DNA from: Dyadobacter sp. CY326
Lineage (GTDB): Bacteria > Bacteroidota > Bacteroidia > Cytophagales > Spirosomataceae
Reading direction: 5' to 3'
Length of the DNA: 64,000 bases
NCBI RefSeq assembly: GCF_021390515.1
Contig: NZ_JAJUXI010000013.1
Location: forward strand, 62,001-126,000
This document shows positions 8,711-17,719 of the stretch, one piece after another. Positions within the stretch are counted from its first letter, which is position 1. The number at the start of each line of letters is the position of its first letter. The translations under genes and the position numbers were made by a program. Under the pieces are notes generated by a model, which saw only the letters and a list, made by a program, of their open reading frames with translations, searched no databases and was not told the origin of the DNA.

Positions 8711-11700
8711 ATGGAAAACGAAAAGAAGGAGAAATTATCGAACTTCTTAATTAGACGGGCGGAAAAGGATGTATTGTCAAGGGGGCGTTCCATTTATAGC
8801 AGCGGGGGATTAAAAGTCTCCAAGCTCGACTATAACGGTCTGGGTAATGCCGAATTTAAGGTCAAGAGCGACTATTCTATTCAATTTTACCAGATTTACA
8901 TCCGGGATTTCCTCACACCGCAAATTTCAACAGAGTGCTCTTGTCCCGACAAGGTTGGGCTTTGCAAGCACCGCGTTGCAGCAATATTATACATTCTCGA
9001 CAAAATGCCGACGATCAAGCAGGTTGTTTATGAAATGAGCAGCACGGTGATCGATTTGGCAGAAATTAAGGAACTTCAATTGAGAAGCCTCGTTTTGGAA
9101 GACACCTGGAAAAACCGGGAATCTATCCAGAATGTAACAATTGTCTCCGCAAAAGAAGGTGAAGCCCAATGCATTGTCAGGCATCAGGGTGTAGATTATC
9201 AGGTTGATTTTCAGCGGATCAAAAGCACAAAGCAAGTCCACACTTCCTGCACTTGCGGGCAAGAGCTGTGGGTGCCATTGTGCGAGCATAAGCTAGCCGC
9301 ATTGCTCAAACTAAGAGAAGAACTCGGCGATCGCGCTTTCGAAGTGATGCGCGATCTGACCGTTGAAAAAAATAATTTGCTGGCCGAATATGGCTATTCA
9401 CTTGCAGACGAAATCAAAGGAAAGTTTGAATTCAAGCTCGATGAAGACGGTGGTCTGTATTTGATAAAAGCAGATCTTTCGTTGCAAAAAGTGGGTCAGT
9501 TTCAGGATTGGAGCACATTAAGAGAGCGCATTTTGCCTACGCAGGATGTCGCATTCAGCGTTTCGACAGATAATCAACAGGATGAGGAAGACCGCATTTC
9601 AATTTTTGTGTTTTGGTCAAAAGGCAAAAATCATCTGCTGGACATTGGATTTGGCGTTTTTTCTGTAAAGCACAGCTCAAAATCTGAGAAAATAACCAAC
9701 ATTCGCAACATTGCAGGCGGTTCGAGCCACTATTACTCAGCAGACGAAATTCCAGTCTTGACAGACGCCGACGCGCGGCTTGTGCGCGTGGCCAAGCATT
9801 GGGAAGAAGGTTTGCAAAAATTCATACGCAAACAAGGCTGGGCTTACAATGCTTATCTGCATTTCGATGATGTAAGCGCAGAGCAGCGTTACGAAGCAAG
9901 AAATTACGTTGGCAAGCAGCTGAACAGGATTTTCAATGACCTCGATGCGGATCGCGTTTACCTGGCTGATAGTGATTATGTTACGAGCAACAATCAGCTT
10001 ACGCAACTTCAATTACACCGCGAGCCTGTGAAGCTTTTCTTCGTTTTAACGGAGGATAAGGAGTTTATCACGCTAAATCCCTATGTGGAGCTTACTGCGG
10101 GAAGTCCATTGGATTTGGAAAAAGTGATCTCCCTCGACAGTTTTTGGCTGGGCATTTACAACGAAAAATTGCTTTTCCGTTGGGCTGGTCTCAGCGAGGC
10201 CGAAATGGTTGCTTATCTGAGCCAGACGGGTTATAAAATTAAGGTTAAGAAAGATTTTTCCGAAGAGTTTCTGAAAGACTGGATCATTCCGGTTTCCGAG
10301 CAGTTTGATGTCATTTTCCAGACGCGTCACGAAGTCCTTAATCGGCCGTTGAAGTTTGGAAAGCCACGGATTTTCCTTAAAGAAGACGATGCCAATTTGC
10401 TCATCGTGCCGTCATTTGTTTATAAAGACGAAAATGAAGCGGGTCCGGAAGTAACATTCTTGCACGACCAGCGCAGGAGCAAAATTAGTTTTGAAGACAA
10501 TCGCATCACCATGCTGGAACGCGATCTGCCCGCAGAAAACGCTGTTTGGGAATGGGTGAAGTCGCTTAATCCGTCTTTTGCTAATCAGTCGGGCCAGCCA
10601 TTTTTATATGTACCGCTGGATCAGGTGATGAAAGGTGGGTGGCTTTTCAACTTTGTAGATGCTGTCAAAAAGAAACAATATGATCTTTTAGGTTTCAAAG
10701 ACCTGAAAAAGATGAAGTTCAACCCCAATCGTGGGACGGTTAAGGTGCATGCATCTTCCGGAATCGATTGGTTCGATATGGAAGTCGAGATTATGTTCGG
10801 CGATCAGCGCATTTCCCTGGCGGATGCGAAAAAAGCATTGCTTAAAAAGCAAAATTATGTCCAATTGCAGGACGGCTCGTTGGGTGTGTTGCCGGAAGAA
10901 TGGATCAGCAAGTTGGAACCATTGTTGCAATTCGGACGCGTTGAAGGTGAAAAGATTCATTTGTCAAAAATCCACTTCTCACTTATTGATGAGCTTGTTT
11001 CTGAAACGGATAATGAGGAAGTTTTCCGGGAACTGCATGAAAAGAAGCAAAAGCTGCTCAATTTCAAACAAATTCCAAATGTTGCTTTGCCCGGGAATGT
11101 TAATGCGACGTTAAGGCAATATCAGGAAGAAGGTTACAAATGGATCCATTTCCTGGATGAATTCGGCTGGGGCGGTTGTTTGGCGGATGATATGGGTTTA
11201 GGAAAAACCTTGCAGATGCTGACCTTCATTCAGCAGCAAAAAAACCTGAATCCCGAACATACGAACTTAGTCGTAGTTCCTACGACGCTGATTTTCAACT
11301 GGCAAGCTGAGGCGGCTAAGTTTACGCCTGATTTGAGTTTGTATGTGCATCGCGGGATGACGCGCCGCAAGGACATTGAATTTTTTAGGAATTACGACAT
11401 TATCCTGACCACTTACGGGACCATGCGTAGTGACGTGGAGCTGCTTCGCAAGTTTGATTTCAATTACATTGTGTTGGATGAAGCGCAAGCGATTAAGAAT
11501 CCGGATTCGCTGACATCAAAGGCTTCGCGGTTGCTGCATGCGAAAAACCGTTTGACAATGACCGGAACGCCGGTTGAAAACAACACATTTGATCTTTACT
11601 CGCAATTCGAGTTCCTAAATCCGGGAATGCTGGGTCATGCAGACTTTTTCCGCAGCGAATACGCGACGCCCATTGACAAATATCAGGATAAAGAAAAAGC

Positions 11701-12493
11701 CGCAGAACTGCGCAAGCTTGTTTATCCATTTATGTTGAAACGCACGAAGGAGGAAGTTGCGACCGATTTGCCTGATAAAACAGAGACCATTTTATTCTGC
11801 GAAATGGGTAATAAGCAAAGGAAGGTTTATGACACATTCCGGGAAAAATACCGTCTTGAAATTGCAGAAAAGCTTGCAACAGAAGGACTTAACAAAAGCA
11901 GTTTCTTAATTCTCGAAGCGCTGTTAAAACTCAGACAGATTTGCGACTCTCCCTCCATTTTGTCTGGTGACGAAGATTATGGCAACGAATCTGCCAAGCT
12001 GGAAGAAATCGTGCGGGAGATCGAGGAAAATGCTTCTAATCATAAAATATTGATTTTCAGCCAATTCCTGGGAATGCTGGATCTGATTCGTCAGCATTTG
12101 GAAAAGGTGAACATTCCTTACGAATATCTGGACGGGCAAACTGTTGATCGCGCCGGACGCGTGAACCGTTTCCAAAGCGACCAGACTTGCAGGGTTTTCT
12201 TAATGAGCTTAAAAGCGGGTGGTGTTGGCCTTAACCTTACCGAAGCGGATTATGTGTATCTCGTTGATCCGTGGTGGAACCCGGCGGTTGAGAGACAAGC
12301 CATTGACCGTACGCACCGCATTGGGCAGACGCGCAAAGTGTTTGCTTATAAAATGATTTGTAAGGATACGATTGAAGAAAAGATCCTGTTACTTCAACAG
12401 CGTAAACAGGATCTTGCGGAAGATCTCGTGGGAGGAGAATCAGGATTTATCAAAAAACTTAGTCAGGAAGACATTATGGGGCTTTTTAGTTAA
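8711..12493 (+). CDS. SWIM zinc finger/SNF2-type helicase
   Basis: 1260 residues. Two SWIM-type zinc fingers lie in tandem at the N-terminus: C76, C78, C85, H87 and C180, C182, C191, H193. A long middle region of unknown fold (about 205-790) follows. The Swi2/Snf2 ATPase fills the C-terminal third: DDMGLGKT (Walker A, about 824-831), DEAQ (about 922), TGTPVENN, then the second RecA lobe with SLKAGGVGLNLTEAD and DPWWNPAVERQAIDRTHRIGQ. Such proteins are DNA translocases that remodel protein-DNA complexes; the bacterial role is not settled. It ends 11 bases from a convergent small gene. Confidence 0.93.
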   Translation: MENEKKEKLSNFLIRRAEKDVLSRGRSIYSSGGLKVSKLDYNGLGNAEFKVKSDYSIQFYQIYIRDFLTPQISTECSCPDKVGLCKHRVAAILYILDKMPTIKQVVYEMSSTVIDLAEIKELQLRSLVLEDTWKNRESIQNVTIVSAKEGEAQCIVRHQGVDYQVDFQRIKSTKQVHTSCTCGQELWVPLCEHKLAALLKLREELGDRAFEVMRDLTVEKNNLLAEYGYSLADEIKGKFEFKLDEDGGLYLIKADLSLQKVGQFQDWSTLRERILPTQDVAFSVSTDNQQDEEDRISIFVFWSKGKNHLLDIGFGVFSVKHSSKSEKITNIRNIAGGSSHYYSADEIPVLTDADARLVRVAKHWEEGLQKFIRKQGWAYNAYLHFDDVSAEQRYEARNYVGKQLNRIFNDLDADRVYLADSDYVTSNNQLTQLQLHREPVKLFFVLTEDKEFITLNPYVELTAGSPLDLEKVISLDSFWLGIYNEKLLFRWAGLSEAEMVAYLSQTGYKIKVKKDFSEEFLKDWIIPVSEQFDVIFQTRHEVLNRPLKFGKPRIFLKEDDANLLIVPSFVYKDENEAGPEVTFLHDQRRSKISFEDNRITMLERDLPAENAVWEWVKSLNPSFANQSGQPFLYVPLDQVMKGGWLFNFVDAVKKKQYDLLGFKDLKKMKFNPNRGTVKVHASSGIDWFDMEVEIMFGDQRISLADAKKALLKKQNYVQLQDGSLGVLPEEWISKLEPLLQFGRVEGEKIHLSKIHFSLIDELVSETDNEEVFRELHEKKQKLLNFKQIPNVALPGNVNATLRQYQEEGYKWIHFLDEFGWGGCLADDMGLGKTLQMLTFIQQQKNLNPEHTNLVVVPTTLIFNWQAEAAKFTPDLSLYVHRGMTRRKDIEFFRNYDIILTTYGTMRSDVELLRKFDFNYIVLDEAQAIKNPDSLTSKASRLLHAKNRLTMTGTPVENNTFDLYSQFEFLNPGMLGHADFFRSEYATPIDKYQDKEKAAELRKLVYPFMLKRTKEEVATDLPDKTETILFCEMGNKQRKVYDTFREKYRLEIAEKLATEGLNKSSFLILEALLKLRQICDSPSILSGDEDYGNESAKLEEIVREIEENASNHKILIFSQFLGMLDLIRQHLEKVNIPYEYLDGQTVDRAGRVNRFQSDQTCRVFLMSLKAGGVGLNLTEADYVYLVDPWWNPAVERQAIDRTHRIGQTRKVFAYKMICKDTIEEKILLLQQRKQDLAEDLVGGESGFIKKLSQEDIMGLFS

Positions 12494-12504
12494 GCGCCAT
12501 AATG

Positions 12505-12819
12505 TCAGTTGTTAAGCATTTTGGTCGACGAAATATTGAGCAAGCTGTTGTTCAAAAGTTTGGCAGAACTCATTGACTGCGAAGTGCTGTCCAAAGATGC
12601 AAAATCAAATAAATCCTTTCTCGAAGAAATTTTCATTTGGCGACCTTCTGAAGATCTTGCAATTTGTTCATCGGCCAGGGCTCCATTTTTATCAACTTCG
12701 GGAGAATTGTATATTTTTTCTACATTCCCACCTGTCATGGCTTTGTAACGTGCTTCTTTTTGTATTACGCAAAGGACCAGCAATAAGGTGGCGATAAGCA
12801 GCGTATGTTTGTTTTTCAT
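12505..12819 (-). CDS. Small exported hypothetical protein
   Basis: 104 residues from the ATG at 12819 (MKNKHTLLIATLLLVLCVIQKEA...). An upstream in-frame start at 12852 would put 11 extra residues before the hydrophobic segment, so the shorter form is preferred. Residues 4-19 form a signal peptide or membrane anchor. The mature part is rich in Ser, Lys, Asn and Leu, with a repeated feel at the end (SAKLLNNSLLNISSTKMLNN). No family is recognised. A possible ECF-sigma-type promoter lies about 50 bases upstream, which would fit an envelope-stress gene. Confidence 0.6.
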   Translation of the reverse strand: MKNKHTLLIATLLLVLCVIQKEARYKAMTGGNVEKIYNSPEVDKNGALADEQIARSSEGRQMKISSRKDLFDFASLDSTSQSMSSAKLLNNSLLNISSTKMLNN

Positions 12820-12866
12820 AATAAGATGTCTAATTTTTAAGGATGTGTGCAAGACAACTACAACAC

Positions 12867-12894
12867 CTAGAGCAAATTTCGAGCCAAAAGGTTG
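12867..12894 (-). promoter_or_regulatory. Possible ECF sigma factor promoter
   Basis: Read on the minus strand, CAACCTTTTGG (12894-12884) is followed after a short spacer by CTCTAG (12872-12867). An AAC-containing -35 and a CTCTA/CGTCTA-like -10 are typical of ECF sigma promoters. The usual Bacteroidota -7 box is poor here (GAAATTTG). The assignment is by pattern only. Confidence 0.3.
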
Positions 12895-12971
12895 TAACCC
12901 TAAAAAAATTATTTAAGTCCAAAAAACACATTGTCGTTATTTGCAACGAGTTTTTTAATTATTCCAAGAAC

Positions 12972-13355
12972 CTACTGAACAATCGCCGTAAATTCGATCT
13001 CAATTAAATAGTCCGGAGACACTAATTTACTGATTTCATAAATACCCGTTGTGGGTTTTATGTCTCTAAAATATGCGCCATGAGCGCGCGCTATTTCATC
13101 AAAAAGACGGATATCTGTGGTAAAAATTCTCGTTCTCACCACATCATTCAAACTTGCGCCGGCATCCAAAAGCACCTTTTCAATGCGCTCAATGATGTTA
13201 TTAGTCTGAGCGAACGCATCGTCTGCCCTTACTTTTACGCCATCCACAATCGCAACCGTGCCTGCAACTTCTACAATGTTGCCGATGCGGACCGCGCGGC
13301 AATATCCCATTTTGTCTTCCCAGGGAGATCCGGATAATATATTCTGTCTTGACAT
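12972..13355 (-). CDS. RidA family (YjgF/UK114) protein
   Basis: 127 residues from the ATG at 13355 (MSRQNILSGSPWEDKMGY...). An in-frame start at 13376 would overlap the -7 promoter box, so the shorter form is chosen. The RidA fold features are present: VEVAGTVA, DAFAQTNNIIERIEKVL and a C-terminal PDYLIEIEFTAI. The Arg that binds the substrate carboxylate in true RidA is probably in VVRTRIF. RidA proteins are trimeric and deaminate reactive enamines or imines left by PLP enzymes, but this divergent member may do something else. It lies just downstream of recQ with its own promoter. Confidence 0.85.
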   Translation of the reverse strand: MSRQNILSGSPWEDKMGYCRAVRIGNIVEVAGTVAIVDGVKVRADDAFAQTNNIIERIEKVLLDAGASLNDVVRTRIFTTDIRLFDEIARAHGAYFRDIKPTTGIYEISKLVSPDYLIEIEFTAIVQ

Positions 13356-13373
13356 TTGTGGTATTAGTATATG

Positions 13374-13406
13374 CAAATATACTACTTAATTCCCGCCATC
13401 TTCAAA
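13374..13406 (-). promoter_or_regulatory. Promoter of the RidA-like gene
   Basis: On the minus strand TTTG (13406-13403), 21 bases, then TATATTTG (13381-13374): a full match to the Bacteroidota consensus. The -33 box lies inside the end of recQ. The -7 box ends 18 bases before the ATG, which gives a very short leader and excludes the upstream in-frame start. Confidence 0.65.
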
Positions 13407-15536
13407 TAGTGCTAGTGCCAGCCTAATCTGACCATAGTCGAATTGTTCATTTAATAATTCAAAAAGCGGTTTCAGCGGATCATTTTTTCCGACCTGAAAT
13501 TCCTGTGCAGCTTCCGTAATTGTTTTATATGCTTTCGGGTCGATAAGTGCTTTCAAATCAATGTCGTGGCCATCATCTTTCAGCTTGATTAAATGGGATA
13601 TGATGGTGACCGTGCTCAGGTCGCGCTTCTCGGCAATCACTTTTAAAGAATAACCTGCTTTATAAAGTTCAAGCGTTTCAATGTAAGTCATTCCTTTGAT
13701 GACGCGTGTCCCGGGCTTTGTGTTTTCCTTGGCAAATGATAGGATTTCGTTGATGAAAGTTTCTCCATATCGCCGGAATTTCTCAGCTCCAACGCCAGAA
13801 ATGGCTTTCATCTGAGCTTCGGAAACTGGTTTTTTCTGCGCCATTTCGGAAATCGTCACATCGCTGAAAACCACATATGGCGGCACGCCCAATGCATCGG
13901 CCATTTGCTTCCTTAGCAAGCGCAACTGTTCAAACAATGCATCCCGAATTATTTCCTGCTTTGGTTTTTCCTTTGGAACAAGCTCTTCTTCTTTCGCTTT
14001 TCGCTCGCTTAGCGGAATGAATCTCACCAGTTCCACCTTGCGCTCACCCTTCAAAACCTGCTTGCTGACCGGATTGAGCTTGAATGCATGTGCTTCGTCA
14101 TAAGCAATGTCCATGACGCCGGAGTTCAACAGCTGACCAATGTATTCCACCCATTCCTCGCCGCGAAGTTCATTGCCAACGCCGAATGTCGGAAGCCGGT
14201 CGTAACCGTGTTGCAGAATGTTGCGGTTGCGGCTTCCCCGCAAAATGTCGATCAGCATTCCCATTGCGATTTTCTGGTCTGTGCGCGCAATGCCTGATAA
14301 TGCTTTTTGTGCAATGACGGTGGCGTCAAATCTTGTTCGCGGATTGCGGCACACGTCACAATTCCCGCAATCTGTGTCAACGGCTTCATTAAAATAGCTC
14401 AGCAAAATGCGTCTTCTGCAAATATACGCTTCCGGATATTGCTTCATGCGGTTCAATTTGGCGTGTAACAATTCCTTTTGCTCTGCGGATTGGTCTGAGT
14501 TATTGATCATGTCCTGCCGGGTGATAATGTCCAGAAAGCTGTAAAACAGCACCGTGTCGGAAGGCGAACCGTCACGACCGGCGCGTCCGATTTCTTGGTA
14601 AAAACTTTCGACATTCGAAGGCAAATTGTAATGAATGACCCAGCGAACATTGGACTTGTCAATGCCCATTCCGAATGCAATAGTGGCTACAATCACCTGA
14701 ATGTCGTCTTTAAGAAATTGCTCCTGAACGCGTGAGCGTTTATTAGGCTCCAAGCCAGCATGATAATATTCGGCTTTAAATCCTGCATTCTTCAAACTTG
14801 CCGCCACAGTTTCGGTGCCTTTCCGGCTCAGACAGTAAATTATGCCTGCCTGATCCTCATGTTTTTTTAAAAATTCCTGAATTTGCTGCATCCGCTTCCG
14901 GCCCGGAAGCACGCTCAGGCTCAGATTAGGGCGGTCAAAGCTGGCAATGAATGTTTGCGCAGATTCAATGTTAAGTTGTTTCAGAATGTCGCGGCGGGTC
15001 ACGCGGTCGGCAGTGGCGGTTAATGCAATCACCGGAATGTCCGGAAAACGCATTTTCAATGTATTAAGCTGCCGATATTCCGGGCGAAAGTCGTGGCCCC
15101 AGGAAGAGATGCAATGCGATTCGTCAATGGCGAACAATGTTACATTCCAATCGCGCAAATGATCGAATGTATTTCCCGAGAAAAGTCGTTCAGGCGCAAT
15201 GTAGAGCAATTTTAACTCGCCCAGCTTGGCTTGCCACATGACACTATCCTGCTCGGAACCGGACAAGGATGAGTTCAAAAAAGCCGCATTCACACCATTG
15301 CCGCGCAACGCCTCGACCTGGTCTTTCATCAACGCGATCAATGGAGAAATGACAACGGTAAGGCCTTCTCGCAGCAAAGCCGGGATCTGGAAACAAACCG
15401 ATTTTCCGCCTCCGGTGGGCATCAGCACAAGGCAGTCATTTCCCGCCATAACGGTGTCAATAATTTCAGCTTGCTGTGGTCGGAATGAGTCGTAACCAAA
15501 GTATTTTTTTAGTGCTTCTAGTTTGTTATCTGGCAT
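13386..15536 (-). CDS. recQ: ATP-dependent DNA helicase RecQ
   Basis: 716 residues. Superfamily 2 helicase motifs are clear: MPTGGGKSV (Walker A, Lys 45), DESHC (about 139-143), and motif VI in QEIGRAGRDG. A zinc-binding subdomain follows with Cys residues at about 374-397 (C...CGNCDVC), then the RQC winged helix, an HRDC domain (about 525-605) and a C-terminal helix-turn-helix-like region. RecQ unwinds DNA 3' to 5' in recombination and fork repair. It is full length for the longer RecQ form. The upstream HhH protein lies 62 bases away on the same strand. Confidence 0.97.
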   Translation of the reverse strand: MPDNKLEALKKYFGYDSFRPQQAEIIDTVMAGNDCLVLMPTGGGKSVCFQIPALLREGLTVVISPLIALMKDQVEALRGNGVNAAFLNSSLSGSEQDSVMWQAKLGELKLLYIAPERLFSGNTFDHLRDWNVTLFAIDESHCISSWGHDFRPEYRQLNTLKMRFPDIPVIALTATADRVTRRDILKQLNIESAQTFIASFDRPNLSLSVLPGRKRMQQIQEFLKKHEDQAGIIYCLSRKGTETVAASLKNAGFKAEYYHAGLEPNKRSRVQEQFLKDDIQVIVATIAFGMGIDKSNVRWVIHYNLPSNVESFYQEIGRAGRDGSPSDTVLFYSFLDIITRQDMINNSDQSAEQKELLHAKLNRMKQYPEAYICRRRILLSYFNEAVDTDCGNCDVCRNPRTRFDATVIAQKALSGIARTDQKIAMGMLIDILRGSRNRNILQHGYDRLPTFGVGNELRGEEWVEYIGQLLNSGVMDIAYDEAHAFKLNPVSKQVLKGERKVELVRFIPLSERKAKEEELVPKEKPKQEIIRDALFEQLRLLRKQMADALGVPPYVVFSDVTISEMAQKKPVSEAQMKAISGVGAEKFRRYGETFINEILSFAKENTKPGTRVIKGMTYIETLELYKAGYSLKVIAEKRDLSTVTIISHLIKLKDDGHDIDLKALIDPKAYKTITEAAQEFQVGKNDPLKPLFELLNEQFDYGQIRLALALFEDGGN

Positions 15537-15598
15537 TGGAAATTAAAAATGAGGTTCAAATTTTAGGATTAATTGCGGGCTATCAAAACTATATTTTA

Positions 15599-17695
15599 TC
15601 AAAACTGATACATTACCTGCGCTTTCAGCTCGCTTCTTTTGCTGCCCTGGATTTCGTTTAAGCCGGAACTGATCTTGTCCAGATTGGCATATCGCGTCTG
15701 CGACCACCTGAGCCAGAGCTTCATATTTTTGGAAAAAGCATATCGCGCCATCAGATAATGCCTTGTGCCTGCGTCATAATAAGCAGGAATGGAAAACGCG
15801 TAAAGCATATCTTTTTCATACACATATTGCCGGCTGTCGTAATCATCCGTTTTGAAATAAGCCACTCTCGCGCTCAGCTCGACTTTTGGGAAATGCCAGC
15901 TCACATCTTGCAAAACGGTGAAACCGTTAGACTTTGAAATTTTCAGATAAGCCAGATTGCCACATTGCAAGCGTGTTTTAAGTGAAAAACGAAGCGGCTT
16001 TTCATATTCCAGATGAAATGTTGCCGTTCTCCTAACCGTCGTTGCAAGTTTTATGTCCGTTTCTTCGTCCGCAGGCGGATTGCGCTGCTTGTTTTTTTGA
16101 TGAAATAATGCGTAAGCATTGAACCGCTTATTAGGTTTCCAAAGAACATGTAGATAATAATCGAAGCCTTTTGACGGCGCATCGACCAGATATTTCAGCC
16201 AGGGAAATTTGAAATAATCATAAAAACCACTGAACTGCCAGCGCCGCGAGGGCATGAAACGAAGCCCCGCATAGCCGCCCGTTTCATTAACAGAGCGCGC
16301 CGATTCACTAAACGCATTTCCATAAAATGAGTGAAAATTCCGATCATAATGTCGTGCTAGCAAGCTGAAATCGAGCTTTTTGCCAAACGCTGCCACCAAC
16401 CCGCCCACCGCACCGATCCCACTGCTTTTTGACCGGGCCGCCTCACCGAAAAAGTGTAAACTCTGCCATCTGTAATCGCCATGAAAGCCGATCGTGAGAT
16501 TTTGCTTTCCGGCAAATTCATATTGGTTGTAGAGCGCAGTCCGCTTTTGCAGTTTTAGGGAATACGTTGTGTTTAAAAATGTCAAACCGATTTGTCCGGC
16601 CCGTGAGCGGAGCTTGTGCAGCAAATGTGCGCCAATGTTTTGTTCAGTAAAATTGTTGTGTTTTTCACGCTCACTAATAGTTCGGTGATAACCCGTTATG
16701 GGCAGCGAACTCGCGATTTCTGCATTTGAACCGTTTGCTGACACATTGGTCGTCGCGTCCCTTTTGGCATTGGAATAAAAACCAGTGATTTCAAAGTTGG
16801 GGTTTCCAGCAAACGTGACCGCCGCACCACGAAAAAAATTGGCTTCCAAGACTGATGTATAAGGCTTCAAACCCAATGTGCTGCGGTAAGCGGACCCGAT
16901 CACGTCCGCGCCTTTGCCCAATGAAAAGCCAGCGCCAAAAATCAATCCCTGCCCGGCCTGCATCTGATAATCGCCGATGATCAGGTTTTTAATCTTACCT
17001 TGATTCATAATCTGGGCATGCAATGAGGTAAAATCCGCGCCGTAAATTTGCCGCTCGCCTTGCCAGTTCCACGCAAGCTCACCCGCATCTTTTTCCATCG
17101 TAACGCCATAACTGTAAGCGCCGGCTCTCGAATTTCTGTATTTCAAATAACCGTAAAGCGGATTTCCTGCATAACGCGCAGGCGCATTGGAAGCGCTGTC
17201 CGCGCTTAGGAAACCCTTTTGCTTTTCCAGCAACTTACCCGAACGGATCATCAGGAAATGCTGTGAAGGATTTTTCAGCGACTCGGTCAGGGAAACGGCG
17301 TGCGACTGGACCGTAACAAATGGAAGCAGGCGATATATGGTTTCGAGGTCAAACTCCGGGACGGCCTGCAACTCGTAAAGCGATAGGAGCGGGCCAAGTT
17401 TTTCGCGGTAAGCAAAGAATGCATTTAACTGATTTTCAGAAAGCAGTAACAATGCAGCCAGCTCGTCACGCGTGGCGCGGTTAATGTCAAGAGGCTCGGC
17501 ATACAACTGGAAAAGCGATTCGGACAAATCGGCATAATCCGAATCCTCCGACGCGTCGGGAAGTAAATTTTGAATGAAAAGATTGATGTCAATCTCTTTT
17601 TTGGGCGGTTCCTGCGCACAAATCGGCGCAGCGACCAGCAGGAAAATGCAGAGAAGAATGTTAAAAGCGTATGTTAATGTAGTTCGTTTAATCAT
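15599..17695 (-). CDS. Exported helix-hairpin-helix and beta-barrel protein
   Basis: 698 residues. Residues 1-27 are a signal peptide (ending APICAQ). Residues about 70-135 look like tandem helix-hairpin-helix repeats of the ComEA type: LDINRATRDELAALLLL, then YREKLGPLLSLYELQAVPEFD. The rest (about 150-698) is a series of amphipathic beta strands rich in Tyr, Phe and Gly, ending in YQF, as in outer-membrane beta barrels. The family is known in Bacteroidota as an HhH-containing protein of unknown function. A DNA-binding motif on an outer-membrane protein hints at DNA uptake, but this is inference. It lies between nadC and recQ, all on one strand. Confidence 0.8.
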   Translation of the reverse strand: MIKRTTLTYAFNILLCIFLLVAAPICAQEPPKKEIDINLFIQNLLPDASEDSDYADLSESLFQLYAEPLDINRATRDELAALLLLSENQLNAFFAYREKLGPLLSLYELQAVPEFDLETIYRLLPFVTVQSHAVSLTESLKNPSQHFLMIRSGKLLEKQKGFLSADSASNAPARYAGNPLYGYLKYRNSRAGAYSYGVTMEKDAGELAWNWQGERQIYGADFTSLHAQIMNQGKIKNLIIGDYQMQAGQGLIFGAGFSLGKGADVIGSAYRSTLGLKPYTSVLEANFFRGAAVTFAGNPNFEITGFYSNAKRDATTNVSANGSNAEIASSLPITGYHRTISEREKHNNFTEQNIGAHLLHKLRSRAGQIGLTFLNTTYSLKLQKRTALYNQYEFAGKQNLTIGFHGDYRWQSLHFFGEAARSKSSGIGAVGGLVAAFGKKLDFSLLARHYDRNFHSFYGNAFSESARSVNETGGYAGLRFMPSRRWQFSGFYDYFKFPWLKYLVDAPSKGFDYYLHVLWKPNKRFNAYALFHQKNKQRNPPADEETDIKLATTVRRTATFHLEYEKPLRFSLKTRLQCGNLAYLKISKSNGFTVLQDVSWHFPKVELSARVAYFKTDDYDSRQYVYEKDMLYAFSIPAYYDAGTRHYLMARYAFSKNMKLWLRWSQTRYANLDKISSGLNEIQGSKRSELKAQVMYQF

Positions 17696-17719
17696 ACGCT
17701 TTTGGTTTAAATGGAGCGG

